Below, piece after piece: positions 6,538 through 15,233 of a stretch of 50,653 nt of DNA. Source of the stretch: Clostridiales bacterium (GTDB taxonomy: Bacteria > Bacillota > Clostridia > Oscillospirales > Oscillospiraceae); contig JAJUJI010000009.1 in NCBI GenBank assembly GCA_029265405.1, positions 64,001-114,653 of the forward strand, given 5' to 3'. The notes beneath the pieces were generated by a model. That model had not been told where the DNA came from, made no database searches, and saw only the letters and a program-made list of their open reading frames with translations. Made by a program: the position numbers and the translations under genes. The first letter of the stretch is position 1, and each line of letters starts with the position of its first letter.

Positions 6538-9369
6538 TCAATCTTCACCCAGCTTCAGTGCCTGCGATATCCTTATCCTCGAAATCAAAACGCCGAGAAT
6601 TATCATGCATATTATTACCATAGCCGCCACCACAGCCAGCAGCCTGGCCATGTCCGAAGGCAGCGAGACTATCTCGAGCGGTATCACCGTGTCCGTCGAG
6701 GAATAGGCTATCTGCACCAGCGGAATATAGAGCCGCGACGCCAAAAGCCCTACACCGATGCCCATGGCTATTGACAGCCCCGAAATGAAGAGCTGCTCGT
6801 TTGCCAGCATGCCTATTATCTCCTTCATGTACATGCCCATTGCGCGGAATATCCCCAGCAGCAGCGTCCGCGACCGGATCGACAGTATCCAGTATATCAG
6901 GAAACCTACCGAGCAAAGGATCAAAACGATGGTAAAACCAAGGGTCAGAATGCCGTTTGTGCCCTGAAAAATGGGGTCATTCTTCAATTTTATAAGCTCT
7001 GCCGTCTTGTCGCGGAAAAATGTAAAGGAGGTATGCGTTTTTTCGGCAAACTCGTATATAAACGACGTGTCGCCTTTTGCTTTTATCCATATCTGATAGG
7101 GAGTCAGCCCGCATTGCGCCTGGTAGTAGCCGAAATTGGTAACCACCAGATAGTTGTCGGTCTCCCGGTAAACTCCGTCCTCGCCTTTAGAAACGGTAAC
7201 GGGATTATAGGCCGGCCAATAGTCGACAAAACCGTAGATGACTCCGCGCGCCGAGTTGCCGTCCCTGTCCCGGTAGCTGATCGTGTCGCCGAGACTCAGT
7301 CCCAGGTTATTCTTCATGTTCGTCGAAACCAAGACGGCCATGGGATTCCTTGACATGGCGTTGAGGTAGTTGTACCAGTGTTCAGGCAGCAGGCCGTCCT
7401 TCAGCTCAGCCGTCTCCCCGAATTCCTTTGTGTTTATGCCCATAAGCGTAATAGGAACATAGGCGTTGTCCTTCCCGCAGGAGCAATTGGCCTTCGTATC
7501 GTAAAGCACCTTGGTTACGCTGGCCGCCCCCTCAAGCTGCTGATATTTGCCGTAATCCGGCTCCGTATATACCAGTGGCACGGTGCCAAGCTCCTCCACG
7601 GTATCCACCTGGTCGCGGTTGTCCTTCCAGACCTCCTGGAGCACCAGATCCGCGCCCGCCGCATAGTTGATCCTGTTTTCCTCGTTTGTATTTATGGTTC
7701 GGGCCGTTTCGGCGTTGAACACTCCTATGGCAAGCGTAATGACAAGAAAAGCGGTTATATAGCCCTGGCTGTTGCGGGTCCTCAATACCCAAAGAAAGGA
7801 GGCGTACATCTGCGGCTTCCAAAACTTTTTGCCGGCGCTGTATACCAGCCACGCTGCCGCGGGAATTAGCCTGAGCGCCGCCAGCCCCGCGCCAATAATG
7901 AAAAGGGACGAGCTGAGGAATAGCAGGGGATCCAGTCCCTGCCCCTCCATCACCTTCCGGGCAAGCTCCGTTTTCTGCCCGTTGAAGGCGTATAAGCCAT
8001 ACAGCGAAACGGCCAATAGTATAAAATCGATAAAAAACCGCTGATAAAACGGCTTGTCCGAACGGCGCTTTTTCTGCTTCTGAACGACGATGCTCAGTTT
8101 GGCATACCTGAAAACCGGGAGAACCATGGCGACTATCGAGCATAGGGCGGCGGCCAGTGCGTAGGCAATCACCTGGGCGCTGAACCTTACCTCGAGGGCC
8201 TGGCGCGACACGAATTCCAAAAACGCGTTTGCCGAACCCAGTATTTGGCATATGAGCATGGAAAGCGGAAGCCCCGCGGCCAGGCTGGCGGCGCCTATTA
8301 GAGCGCTTTGAAGCAGGTAAATTGAAATGAGCTGGTTTCTGCCGGCGCCCCTGCTCTTGAGTACAGAAATCTCGCTCTGCTCCATGGCAAGAATCTGTCC
8401 CGAAACCATAAAAATGAAGGCCGCAAGCAGGGCGTATATGGGTATCTGCAAAATTTGAAGAGTAACCTTCACTTTTACCGCTTCGGTCAAGTAGCGCTTG
8501 AGTATGTCTCGGTAATAATCGTTGTAGCTGCAATTGTTCAGGCTTTCGTGATAGCTTGCGTATTCCTGGGCCTTGTTGTATATGTATTCGGCGTTGTCCA
8601 CAGTCACGCCGGTATAATCCATGATGACGAACCACAGGCCCATCGCCTTATACTTCAAGCCGTCCAGCCTGCTGAATAGGCTATTGAAAACCGCCTCCGG
8701 CATCATAAGGTCGCTGGAATAGCTGTTCGGGCTCTTATACCAATAGTGGTCGTCGGCGGCGCCGTTTTCGTAGATTCCCGCTATTCTTACCCTGTAGGGC
8801 GTCGCCCCGTCGTCCATGAGGATGTCCTCAAGCTTGAGCACCTCTCCGAGCATCAGGTTAAGGCTTATTTGCGCCTTCTGGCTTACTATTACGTCTATGA
8901 CTCCGTCCTTAATCTCATTAGAATACAGGCTGCCGGATATAATTTTAATGTGATCCTCTATATCGCTAAGATAGCCCAGCCTTACGCTTTCGCTTTGGAA
9001 ATTGGAGCGCTTCCGCTCCGGCGTCACCTTCACCTCATCAAGAAAAATATTTTTAATCAGGTATTCGGTCTTAAGCCCGAGCTCGTCAGCCATTCCTTCG
9101 GCTATTTTATCCTCGGCATAAAACTGCCGGATGGCCCTGCTGTCCTCGCCGGAGCCCACATGGACCGTTGACAGAAGATAGGCCATAGTGGGATATCTGC
9201 CGTTTTCGGCCGTATACTCGGCAAAGCTGTTTGTCAGCATCCGCTGCAGCGCGGCGTCGGTATACATGGGGTTGCCGGCGGCTATGGCCACAAGCAATAT
9301 ATTGCCGATCAGCAGCGCGGCCATCAGCCACTTTTTATTCAGCATCTTCCTTACGACAAATTTAAGCAT
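6538..9369 (-). CDS. FtsX/MacB-type ABC transporter permease, two-domain, 943 aa
   Basis: The protein opens with a membrane segment (KKWLMAALLIGNILLVAIAAG), a ~240-residue extracytoplasmic region, and a first FtsX bundle around residues 295-420 (LLAAFIFMVSGQILAMEQSEIS, KSRGAGRNQLISIYLLQS). More membrane segments follow near 450-545, a second large external region, and a C-terminal FtsX bundle (TLGFTIVLILCSVGFLIYWI, LLGIFRAMGMYMKEIIGM, VVAAMVIICMIILGVLIS). Both bundles carry the KSRGAG / RAMGM coupling-helix element of the family, so one polypeptide supplies both halves of the channel. ATG at 9369 has GGGGA 8 nt upstream. It sits between three adaptor lipoproteins and two ATPases; export of a peptide, lipid or drug is likely, substrate unknown. 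Confidence 0.92.
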   Translation of the reverse strand: MLKFVVRKMLNKKWLMAALLIGNILLVAIAAGNPMYTDAALQRMLTNSFAEYTAENGRYPTMAYLLSTVHVGSGEDSRAIRQFYAEDKIAEGMADELGLKTEYLIKNIFLDEVKVTPERKRSNFQSESVRLGYLSDIEDHIKIISGSLYSNEIKDGVIDVIVSQKAQISLNLMLGEVLKLEDILMDDGATPYRVRIAGIYENGAADDHYWYKSPNSYSSDLMMPEAVFNSLFSRLDGLKYKAMGLWFVIMDYTGVTVDNAEYIYNKAQEYASYHESLNNCSYNDYYRDILKRYLTEAVKVKVTLQILQIPIYALLAAFIFMVSGQILAMEQSEISVLKSRGAGRNQLISIYLLQSALIGAASLAAGLPLSMLICQILGSANAFLEFVSRQALEVRFSAQVIAYALAAALCSIVAMVLPVFRYAKLSIVVQKQKKRRSDKPFYQRFFIDFILLAVSLYGLYAFNGQKTELARKVMEGQGLDPLLFLSSSLFIIGAGLAALRLIPAAAWLVYSAGKKFWKPQMYASFLWVLRTRNSQGYITAFLVITLAIGVFNAETARTINTNEENRINYAAGADLVLQEVWKDNRDQVDTVEELGTVPLVYTEPDYGKYQQLEGAASVTKVLYDTKANCSCGKDNAYVPITLMGINTKEFGETAELKDGLLPEHWYNYLNAMSRNPMAVLVSTNMKNNLGLSLGDTISYRDRDGNSARGVIYGFVDYWPAYNPVTVSKGEDGVYRETDNYLVVTNFGYYQAQCGLTPYQIWIKAKGDTSFIYEFAEKTHTSFTFFRDKTAELIKLKNDPIFQGTNGILTLGFTIVLILCSVGFLIYWILSIRSRTLLLGIFRAMGMYMKEIIGMLANEQLFISGLSIAMGIGVGLLASRLYIPLVQIAYSSTDTVIPLEIVSLPSDMARLLAVVAAMVIICMIILGVLISRIRISQALKLGED

Positions 9370-9398
9370 ATGTTATTCCCCTATTCCGGCTGACGGCG

Positions 9399-10532
9399 CT
9401 ATTTGGTGTTGTAGGAGCCGAGGATCAGCACATCGCCCTCGCTGAGCCCCTGAACCACTGAAACCTCGACTCCCGTCCCGGGTCCGCGTATTATGCGCCG
9501 CTTTTTAACCTTGCTTCCGTCGAGCAGAAGAACGTAGGCGACACCCTCTTCGGTTTCTACGGCCGACTTATCTACGATCAAGGCGTCTTTCATCATCGTG
9601 TATTCCACCGACATTGAGGCGTGGTCGGCTCCGTATTTCAAATCCTCGGGATTAGCCTCCACATAAACGCCTCCCAAGTAGACGCCGTCGGGCATCACCT
9701 CCGGCGAGGATACTACCCTTCCTTTAACGGTGAGCTGCTTCTCTCCCCTGCCCACCTTCATGGTCACTTCCCTGTTGTATGCAAAGGTACCGCCGGTGCT
9801 GGCCGCGTAGTACAAAACCGCTCCATCATAGCTTATGACATACAGAGGTGTATTGGCTTTGATAAGGTCCCCCGCCTTGTAGCCTGACGCCACGGATTTG
9901 ACTACTCCGTCTATGGGCGAATACAAATATGTATCCTTAAGCTCCGCCTCTTTTTCTTCAAGCTGAGCCGTCATATTTTTCAGCTCATATTCGGCTTTTA
10001 GAACATAAGCGTCATAAGCCGCCTGGGCCTTTTTTACCTTTAGCTGCGTTATTTCCTCATCAAAGCTGTTTTCGGCGCTTTCCGAGGCGGCCGCTTCGAC
10101 GAGAGCCGCCATTTTTTCTTCCGTTTCATCGCAGCTTGCCTTGTAATACTCTATCTGGAGCCTCAGCTCCTTTACGTCCGACTCGCTTCCGGTACCGCGG
10201 AGCACGGCCAGAACGTCGCCCTTTCTGACATGCTGGTTGCGCGAGGCGCGCAGCTCGGAAATCACGCAGTCCTCGCTTCCCGTCGAAACCGTCTTGCTGA
10301 AAACAAAGCTCGGGTCGGCTTCCAGCTCGGCGGTTCTTACCAGTTCCCTGGGTGTCAGCGTTTCGGTCTTATAGACGGTTTCCTTCGCGTCGAGCAGCTC
10401 CGCAGAAAATACGCCCGCTTCAGCTCTGTCTCCGCTGCTTGCGCTCCCGCAGCCGGCCTGCGCCGTCAGGAGCGAGATAGCAAGAGCCAATGCGGCGGCC
10501 TTTGCGGCCCTTGTCACTTTAATTGCCGACAT
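9399..10532 (-). CDS. HlyD/RND-type adaptor lipoprotein (third of three)
   Basis: About 377 aa with a hydrophobic N-terminal segment (AAALALAISLLTAQAGC) ending in a plausible lipobox. It then has a lipoyl/barrel-sandwich half (GDVLAVLRG), a coiled-coil hairpin (VKELRLQIEYYKASCDETEEKM... to ...AQLEEKEAELKD), the returning half LYSPIDGVVKSV, beta-barrel domains and the closing GLSEGDVLILG motif of membrane-fusion proteins. I place the start at the ATG at 10532 because AAGGAG lies 9 nt before it; an upstream ATG three codons earlier directly abuts that site. The gene overlaps its upstream neighbour by 14 nt. The role is to link the FtsX-type permease to extracellular substrate or partner. Confidence 0.88.
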   Translation of the reverse strand: MSAIKVTRAAKAAALALAISLLTAQAGCGSASSGDRAEAGVFSAELLDAKETVYKTETLTPRELVRTAELEADPSFVFSKTVSTGSEDCVISELRASRNQHVRKGDVLAVLRGTGSESDVKELRLQIEYYKASCDETEEKMAALVEAAASESAENSFDEEITQLKVKKAQAAYDAYVLKAEYELKNMTAQLEEKEAELKDTYLYSPIDGVVKSVASGYKAGDLIKANTPLYVISYDGAVLYYAASTGGTFAYNREVTMKVGRGEKQLTVKGRVVSSPEVMPDGVYLGGVYVEANPEDLKYGADHASMSVEYTMMKDALIVDKSAVETEEGVAYVLLLDGSKVKKRRIIRGPGTGVEVSVVQGLSEGDVLILGSYNTK

Positions 10533-11628
10533 AGACTTCATCTCCTTCCGAAAGCCCCTCCGTTATCTGGACCAGAGCATCCGTGGCAACGCCTTTTTTT
10601 ACCGTCTGTTTTATCTTTTCGCCATTAGTAAGCTTATATACGAATAATTGCCCGCTATTGTCCCGCTTAAGCGCGCCCGAGGGTATTATCAGGGCGTCAT
10701 CGGTATAATCCCGGATAACATAGATCACGGCGTACATGCCGCTTTCTATCTGTATTCCCTCATTATCCTTGATAGTAAATTTGGATTTCGGTTCTGCGCC
10801 GGAAGCAACGATGGACAAATACTCCGCTCTGTCGTAAGGCTGATACTCCACCTCCACGCGCTTTCCGGCCAAGGTTGCGTAAACTTCATAGGAGCTTCTA
10901 ACCTTCTCGGCGCTTATATATTTGGCTGATATGTAAATCTCGCTGTCGTCCGCCACCCAGATAAGCGGAGCGTAGGCTGCGGCGTAGCCTCCCTCACTAG
11001 CTGTGCAGTAAACCACCCTCCCGTCGCAGGGCGAGACGATAACTCCGCTTTCTATAGCTTCCTCAAGCTTGCTGATTTCCCGGTTTCTCTCTTTCATCGA
11101 CAGCTCAAAGAGCCTGGCGTCGGAGTCAAACTTATTTTGCAGCGTTTCAATTTCAATTTGCTTGCCGCGCAGCTCGGTATCCGGCGCGTCTGAGGCTTTA
11201 AGCTTCTCAAGCTCGATTTTTGCTATTTCAATATCGCATTGGGCCTGAAGATGCTCTAGCTCGTAGCTTGCGCTCTCATAATCGGCCGAGCTCTTCAACG
11301 ATTCAAGCCGAGTCTCATAAGCGCTGACGTCCAGCCGGGCAAGAATCTCGCCTTTTTTAACCGGACAGCCTATGTAAACGTTTACCTCCCCAATAAGGCC
11401 GTCGGCGGCAAATGACAGCTCCTTAACCTTTGGCACCGCGAGGCCCTCATAAGTTTCAATTTCGCATATCGCGCCCTTGTACGCTATAGCGGTATCCGCC
11501 TCCGCTCCGACCGGCTCCAGCAGCTCCGGGGCTTGCGCGGCAAGCTTCCGCTCCGCGCAGCCGAAGAGAAATGCCGCAGGCGTCAGCGCGAGGAGGAAAA
11601 CCGCCGCGATTCTTTTCACATTTGCCAT
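10519..11628 (-). CDS. HlyD/RND-type adaptor lipoprotein (second of three)
   Basis: About 369 aa. The signal sequence MANVKRIAAVFLLALTPAAF ends in LFGC, a good lipobox. After the lipoyl-like half (GEILARLDVSAYETRLESLK) comes a ~90-residue coiled coil (ELEHLQAQCDIEIAKIELEKL..., NREISKLEEAIES), then IVSPCDGRVVYCTASEGG, barrel domains, and GLSEGDEVYVGN at the end. The ATG at 11628 is preferred over a longer in-frame start at 11703, which would overlap the previous gene and put 25 non-signal-like residues in front of the lipoprotein signal. It shares architecture but little close identity with its two neighbours, suggesting old divergence rather than recent duplication. Confidence 0.87.
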   Translation of the reverse strand: MANVKRIAAVFLLALTPAAFLFGCAERKLAAQAPELLEPVGAEADTAIAYKGAICEIETYEGLAVPKVKELSFAADGLIGEVNVYIGCPVKKGEILARLDVSAYETRLESLKSSADYESASYELEHLQAQCDIEIAKIELEKLKASDAPDTELRGKQIEIETLQNKFDSDARLFELSMKERNREISKLEEAIESGVIVSPCDGRVVYCTASEGGYAAAYAPLIWVADDSEIYISAKYISAEKVRSSYEVYATLAGKRVEVEYQPYDRAEYLSIVASGAEPKSKFTIKDNEGIQIESGMYAVIYVIRDYTDDALIIPSGALKRDNSGQLFVYKLTNGEKIKQTVKKGVATDALVQITEGLSEGDEVYVGN

Positions 11629-11684
11629 ATACGCCAATCCCTTTCCGCCGCAATAAGTTGTCAATATCAATTCAAAGCGCAGGC

Positions 11685-12752
11685 TCAGCCTATTATTACG
11701 CAATCGCCCTCGCTAAGGCCGCTTATTATCTCGGTATAGCCCTCGGCCTGCAAACCGCATTCGATCTCCTTGGCGCTCTTTATGCCGTTTCCATCCTCGT
11801 AATAAACCATGGTTTGGCCATCGACGCTGAATACGGCCCTGCTTGGTATCATAAGAACGTCCCTTCTTTCATCCAGAAAAAGTTCTACCGTACCCTTTGC
11901 CCCTGTTTCGGCCGGCGCTTCGCTGCCGGTAATGGCAAAGTATACGGTTTTTCTTCCCGATTCGTCTATTTTTGCGTCGAGCCCCAGTTGTTCTGCGGGC
12001 GTATAAACGGCGGCATACTCGGCTCCGTCGGAGTACACCGTCACCTCCTGCCCGGGAGTAAAATAAGCGTAATTTGCCGTTGCCCCGATGAAAACCGAAG
12101 AATCCATATCGGTAATTATCACAACATTTTCGTTTTTTGCGGACTTCATCCCCGCCGTTATTTTTTTTACGTAGGTCACGGTGCCGCTTATCGGCGCATA
12201 GAGCCTCCGGGCTTCTATTTTTTGCTCCAGCTCGGCTTTTTTCTCGTTCAAAATTTCAAGAGAGCTCTCCTTGTAGGCGATTGCCGCCTTTTTCGCGTCC
12301 GACGTTGCCGTGGAACCGCTTCCTTCAAGCTCCTCGTCCAGCAGGGCAAGCTCCAGCGCCTTGCTTTCTTCGTCCAGCTCGATCTCAAGCTTTTCAATTT
12401 CGCCGCTTACGGAAGCTATTTCCCCGCTAAGCTTGCTTATGTCAAGCTCGGCAACCAGCGCGCCCGCTTTAACATAATCCCCGGCTTCCACAAAAATGGA
12501 ACCGTAGTACTCGTCATCCAGGCCAAAGCTCAGCCTCTCCGATCGTGTGGCACTGTAGGTGCAGCTCACTTTTTCCGTCAGCGTCATATCGCCTCTTGTC
12601 ACATAGGCGGTTGAAAATTCACTTCCTCCGTAGGGAGTAACAAGCGGCAGCTCCGGTATCTTCGCCTCCTCCGGCAGCAAAAAGCAGCCGCATAGGCATA
12701 AAGTTAATATTATAAATATAATAGCGGGTATGGCAATCATTTTTAACTTCAA
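11685..12752 (-). CDS. HlyD/RND-type adaptor lipoprotein (first of three)
   Basis: About 355 aa. The hydrophobic N-terminus (MIAIPAIIFIILTLCLCGC) ends in a lipobox. It is followed by the YVTRGDMTLTEKVSCT opening of an adaptor, the lipoyl-like GDYVKAGALVAELDISKL, a coiled coil rich in E/K/L, the return strand YAPISGTVTYVKKITAG, barrel domains and GLSEGDCVIIG. The likely start is a TTG at 12752, which has AAGGAG 9 nt upstream; the ATG at 12740 is the alternative. It is the first gene behind a consensus promoter and so heads the export operon. Confidence 0.86.
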   Translation of the reverse strand: MKLKMIAIPAIIFIILTLCLCGCFLLPEEAKIPELPLVTPYGGSEFSTAYVTRGDMTLTEKVSCTYSATRSERLSFGLDDEYYGSIFVEAGDYVKAGALVAELDISKLSGEIASVSGEIEKLEIELDEESKALELALLDEELEGSGSTATSDAKKAAIAYKESSLEILNEKKAELEQKIEARRLYAPISGTVTYVKKITAGMKSAKNENVVIITDMDSSVFIGATANYAYFTPGQEVTVYSDGAEYAAVYTPAEQLGLDAKIDESGRKTVYFAITGSEAPAETGAKGTVELFLDERRDVLMIPSRAVFSVDGQTMVYYEDGNGIKSAKEIECGLQAEGYTEIISGLSEGDCVIIG

Positions 12753-12833
12753 TTGCCTCAGCTCCTTTTGGAAATATAGACTACGGTTAATTCCGTAAAA
12801 AAGCAACAAGAAAGGAGTCGAAAATTAAGTGAT

Positions 12834-12862
12834 ATTATACATTCCTATTAAAATACAGTCAA
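12834..12862 (-). promoter_or_regulatory. Sigma-A-type promoter of the export operon
   Basis: On the minus strand TTGACT (12857-12862) and TATAAT (12834-12839) are separated by 17 nt, close to perfect consensus. Transcription would start near 12827, about 75 nt before the first adaptor gene. An inverted repeat TACGG-6 nt-CCGTA lies in the leader (about 12782-12797) and could be an operator or just a hairpin. Confidence 0.85.
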
Positions 12863-12880
12863 CTTACTTCAGTCATATTA

Positions 12881-12915
12881 AATAAAAAAAGACGCAAAGT
12901 CACCCGACTTTGCGT
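12881..12915 (-). terminator. Terminator of the dnaX-ybaB unit
   Basis: Arms ACGCAAAGT (12892-12900) and its complement (12907-12915) enclose a 6-nt loop and are followed on the minus strand by seven T residues (12884-12890). It closes transcription of ybaB just upstream of the export-operon promoter. Confidence 0.92.
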
Positions 12916-12934
12916 TCTTCGGCACTAAAGGCTT

Positions 12935-13276
12935 CTAGAATCCTATATTAAGGCCGCCGGTTATTTTCAACATGCTCTCGCTTCTGGCTGCATCCGCCTT
13001 GCGGATAGCCTCGTTTACGGCCGCCACAACCATGTCCTGAAGCATCTCCACATCCTGAGGATCAACCGCCTGAGGGTCGATTACAAGCTCCACAAGCTCG
13101 TTTTTCCCGTTTATAACGGCCTTGACCATGCCGCCTCCCGCCGTTGCCTCGTAGGTTTTCCTTTCTATTTCCTCCTGCATTTTAAGCATGTCCTGCTGCA
13201 TTTTTTGCGCCTGCCTGATCATGTTCATATTCATGCCGCCGCCGTATGAGCCGCCCTTGAACGCGCCTTTTGCCAT
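12935..13276 (-). CDS. ybaB: YbaB/EbfC nucleoid-associated protein
   Basis: A 113-aa protein of the YbaB family. The glycine/methionine-rich N-terminus (GGSYGGGMNMNMIRQAQKMQ) is followed by the helical MQQDMLKMQEEIERKTYEAT, the diagnostic AGGGMVKAVINGKNELVELVIDP, and a C-terminal helix with MVVAAVNEAIRKAD. These proteins form small dimers that bind DNA and are almost always encoded directly behind dnaX, as here (15 nt). The ATG at 13276 is chosen because AAGGAG lies 11 nt upstream, while a GTG at 13288 touches that site. The usual third partner, recR, is not present; a terminator follows instead. Confidence 0.95.
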   Translation of the reverse strand: MAKGAFKGGSYGGGMNMNMIRQAQKMQQDMLKMQEEIERKTYEATAGGGMVKAVINGKNELVELVIDPQAVDPQDVEMLQDMVVAAVNEAIRKADAARSESMLKITGGLNIGF

Positions 13277-13291
13277 ATACAAGCACACTCC

Positions 13292-14806
13292 TTATTGTTT
13301 CAAATCCAGCTTTACGCTCACGGCTTCGCCCGTCAGCTCAGAGGCCGCCTCTTTAACGGCGGCAAGAAGCTGTGGATTGCTTAGAAAGCCTTGAGAGTAG
13401 TAGTTCAGCGCCAATATTTTTATGCTCCCTTGCGAAAGCTCGACATCCGCATGCTGGGGATCGCAAATTATCTCAAATTCCTTGTCCGACAGCCTCCCCT
13501 TGAGCGCCGCGAGCACGGATTTCCACTCCGGAACCTTGCCGGAGCCGCCTGATTTTTTATCCGCCGCAGAACCCGCAAGACCGGCGGCCTGACTGCGGGT
13601 ATTTATCTCCGCTTTTAACGGTACTTCTCTGGCCCGCTCCTCTCCGGGCTCCTCAAAGGCGCGCGCAGCCGTTTCCGTTTCTCCCTTCGGCTTGCGGGCC
13701 GCCGCGATTTCCGCCGCTGCCGCAGAACCGGCTCCAGAGGCGCATAATTTAAGCAGGCACAGCTCCGCAGCCAGCTTCCTGTCGGCGCTTCTTGCCAGGC
13801 GCTGCGCGGCCTCCTGAAGCTCGTTGAGCCCGGCTAGCAGGCGCGGCGCGTCGGCAAGCCGCCCCAGCTCCCTCAATAGGAAGTCGGCAAATGCGCCGCT
13901 CATAAGGCTGCCTCCGCTCTTTGGAGCTATCTTCAGAAGCAGCAGATCCCTATAGAGGGCGGCAAGCTGATTAAGCGTCGAGCCGACTTCCTTCCCGCTG
14001 CGGTACAGGGCGTTTAGCCTGGCTATTGCGGCTTCTCCGTCTCCCAGCAGCAGTTCCTTCATTAAAGCGCAAATTTCGTCGTTCTCAGCTAGACCGATTG
14101 CCGACAACACTCTTTCCCTGTCCACAACGTCCGCGGCGCATTGGTCAAGCAGGGACAAAGCGTCGCGGAACGAGCCGTCGGCAAGACGGGCCAGCAGCAG
14201 AGCGGCCTCCTCTGTCAGCCCTATGCCCTCCGCCTCCGCTACCTTCAGCAATCGCCTTATTATATTTTCCGGCGGTATCCTCCTAAAGGAATACCTCTGG
14301 CAGCGTGACAATATAGTAGCCGGCACCTTATGAAGCTCGGTGGTGGCCAAAATAAATATAAGATGCTCGGGAGGCTCCTCCAGTATTTTAAGCAGCGCGT
14401 TGAAGGCCGAATTTGAAAGCATATGGACTTCGTCTATTATATACACGCGCTTTTTTACCGCCACTGGTGAGAAACCAGCTTCTTCACGAAGCAAGCGCAC
14501 ATTTTCCACGCCGTTGTTGGACGCCGCGTCCAGCTCCGTTACGTCAAGTATGCTGCCGTTTTCTATTCCAACGCAGGCCGGACATCTTCCGCAGGGATTG
14601 CCGCCCACCGGGTTTTCGCAATTCACCGCCCTGGCCAGCAGCTTGGCGCAGGTGGTTTTGCCAGTTCCCCGGGTGCCGGTAAACAAGTAGGCGTGAGACA
14701 GCCTGCCCAGCAGAACCTGCTTTTTCAATATTTCGGTTATATGCTCCTGCCCATCCACCTCGTCGAAGGTTTTCGGCCTCCATTTCCGGTAAAGCGCCTG
14801 ATACAA
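13292..14806 (-). CDS. dnaX: DNA polymerase III subunits gamma and tau
   Basis: The clamp-loader ATPase of about 504 aa. It opens LYQALYRKWRPKTFDEVDGQ and has Walker A GTRGTGKTTCAK, the four-cysteine zinc module (CENPVGGNPCGRCPAC), Walker B IDEVHMLS, the sensor region LATTELHKVPATILSRCQRY and the SRC arginine finger. The C-terminal ~150 residues are variable and end in a tau-type domain. The family start MxYQALYRK favours a TTG at 14806 (GGAGG 11 nt upstream) over the GTG at 14818, which abuts the same ribosome site. A run of six A residues occurs near codon 420, but it is not in a slippery phase. It is placed immediately behind the SRP RNA gene. Confidence 0.97.
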   Translation of the reverse strand: MYQALYRKWRPKTFDEVDGQEHITEILKKQVLLGRLSHAYLFTGTRGTGKTTCAKLLARAVNCENPVGGNPCGRCPACVGIENGSILDVTELDAASNNGVENVRLLREEAGFSPVAVKKRVYIIDEVHMLSNSAFNALLKILEEPPEHLIFILATTELHKVPATILSRCQRYSFRRIPPENIIRRLLKVAEAEGIGLTEEAALLLARLADGSFRDALSLLDQCAADVVDRERVLSAIGLAENDEICALMKELLLGDGEAAIARLNALYRSGKEVGSTLNQLAALYRDLLLLKIAPKSGGSLMSGAFADFLLRELGRLADAPRLLAGLNELQEAAQRLARSADRKLAAELCLLKLCASGAGSAAAAEIAAARKPKGETETAARAFEEPGEERAREVPLKAEINTRSQAAGLAGSAADKKSGGSGKVPEWKSVLAALKGRLSDKEFEIICDPQHADVELSQGSIKILALNYYSQGFLSNPQLLAAVKEAASELTGEAVSVKLDLKQ

Positions 14807-14835
14807 GGAGCGGCTCACCTCCGTTTTATCTTAGG

Positions 14836-14870
14836 GCGAAAAGCACGCAGCGTAAACAGTTACGCTGCGC
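14836..14870 (-). terminator. Terminator of the SRP RNA gene
   Basis: Perfect 10-bp arms CGCAGCGTAA (14846-14855) and its complement (14860-14869) with a 4-nt loop are followed on the minus strand by GTGCTTTTCG. It lies between the SRP RNA and dnaX, so dnaX must rely on read-through or an unseen promoter. Confidence 0.85.
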
Positions 14871-14885
14871 TGACATCACCCTTTC

Positions 14886-15178
14886 GGCGCGCGGCAGGAC
14901 CGCACACCTGCCTTTGATAATCGCGATATATCCGTTACCCCGGCAGCCTGCTCGGAATCGGCTGCCTCGCGGCACACGGCACGCACCGCTTAATGCTGCT
15001 CGGTTTCCCGCCTGACATGGTTCACGGGGTTCCGTTGCGCAAGACCGGTTCGTCAACGCCGCTTGCCGGGGCCTGACAATACATCGCGACACCGGGGGCA
15101 GGAGTTCATCCCTGCTGTAGCGGGTTGCAGGTACAGGGCACCGCTGTCTCCCCGACTAGTGCGGCCCTGCCCCGCGCC
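14886..15178 (-). ncRNA. ffs: Signal recognition particle RNA, large bacterial (Alu-containing) type
   Basis: On the minus strand the ends 15161-15178 and 14886-14903 pair over 18 positions with one mismatch, closing a ~293-nt RNA. The 5' part (CACTAGTCGGGGAGACAGCG, then GTGCCCTGTACCTGCAA) matches the Alu-domain region of Firmicute SRP RNAs. The apical domain at about 14989-15020 reads GTGAACCATGTCAGG then AGCAGCATTAAG, the Ffh-binding asymmetric loop; it is capped by a GAAA tetraloop rather than GGAA. With Ffh it targets ribosomes making membrane proteins. Location directly upstream of dnaX is common in Firmicutes. Exact mature ends are not known from sequence. Confidence 0.93.
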
Positions 15179-15196
15179 GAAATATTGCTTTAATAT

Positions 15197-15225
15197 ATTT
15201 TACTTTATCGCCGGAATATAATCAA
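15197..15225 (-). promoter_or_regulatory. Likely promoter of the SRP RNA gene
   Basis: Minus-strand TTGATT (15220-15225) and TAAAAT (15197-15202) are 17 nt apart, placing the start near 15190, a little before the closing helix of the RNA. The overlapping TATATT could be an alternative -10. Confidence 0.6.
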
Positions 15226-15233
15226 CTATAATT

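Noticed and set aside
7532-8635. 367-codon minus-strand ORF within the FtsX permease gene
   Set aside because: Shadow frame of the 943-aa permease; composition is arginine- and glycine-rich and lacks any motif.
13540-13560. Six-A run in dnaX as a frameshift site producing gamma subunit
   Set aside because: The run is phased as AAA AAA TCA, not A AAA AAG, and has no upstream stimulator, so programmed frameshifting is not supported.
14826-15092. 88-codon minus-strand ORF
   Set aside because: It lies on the SRP RNA and its terminator, which explain the sequence fully.
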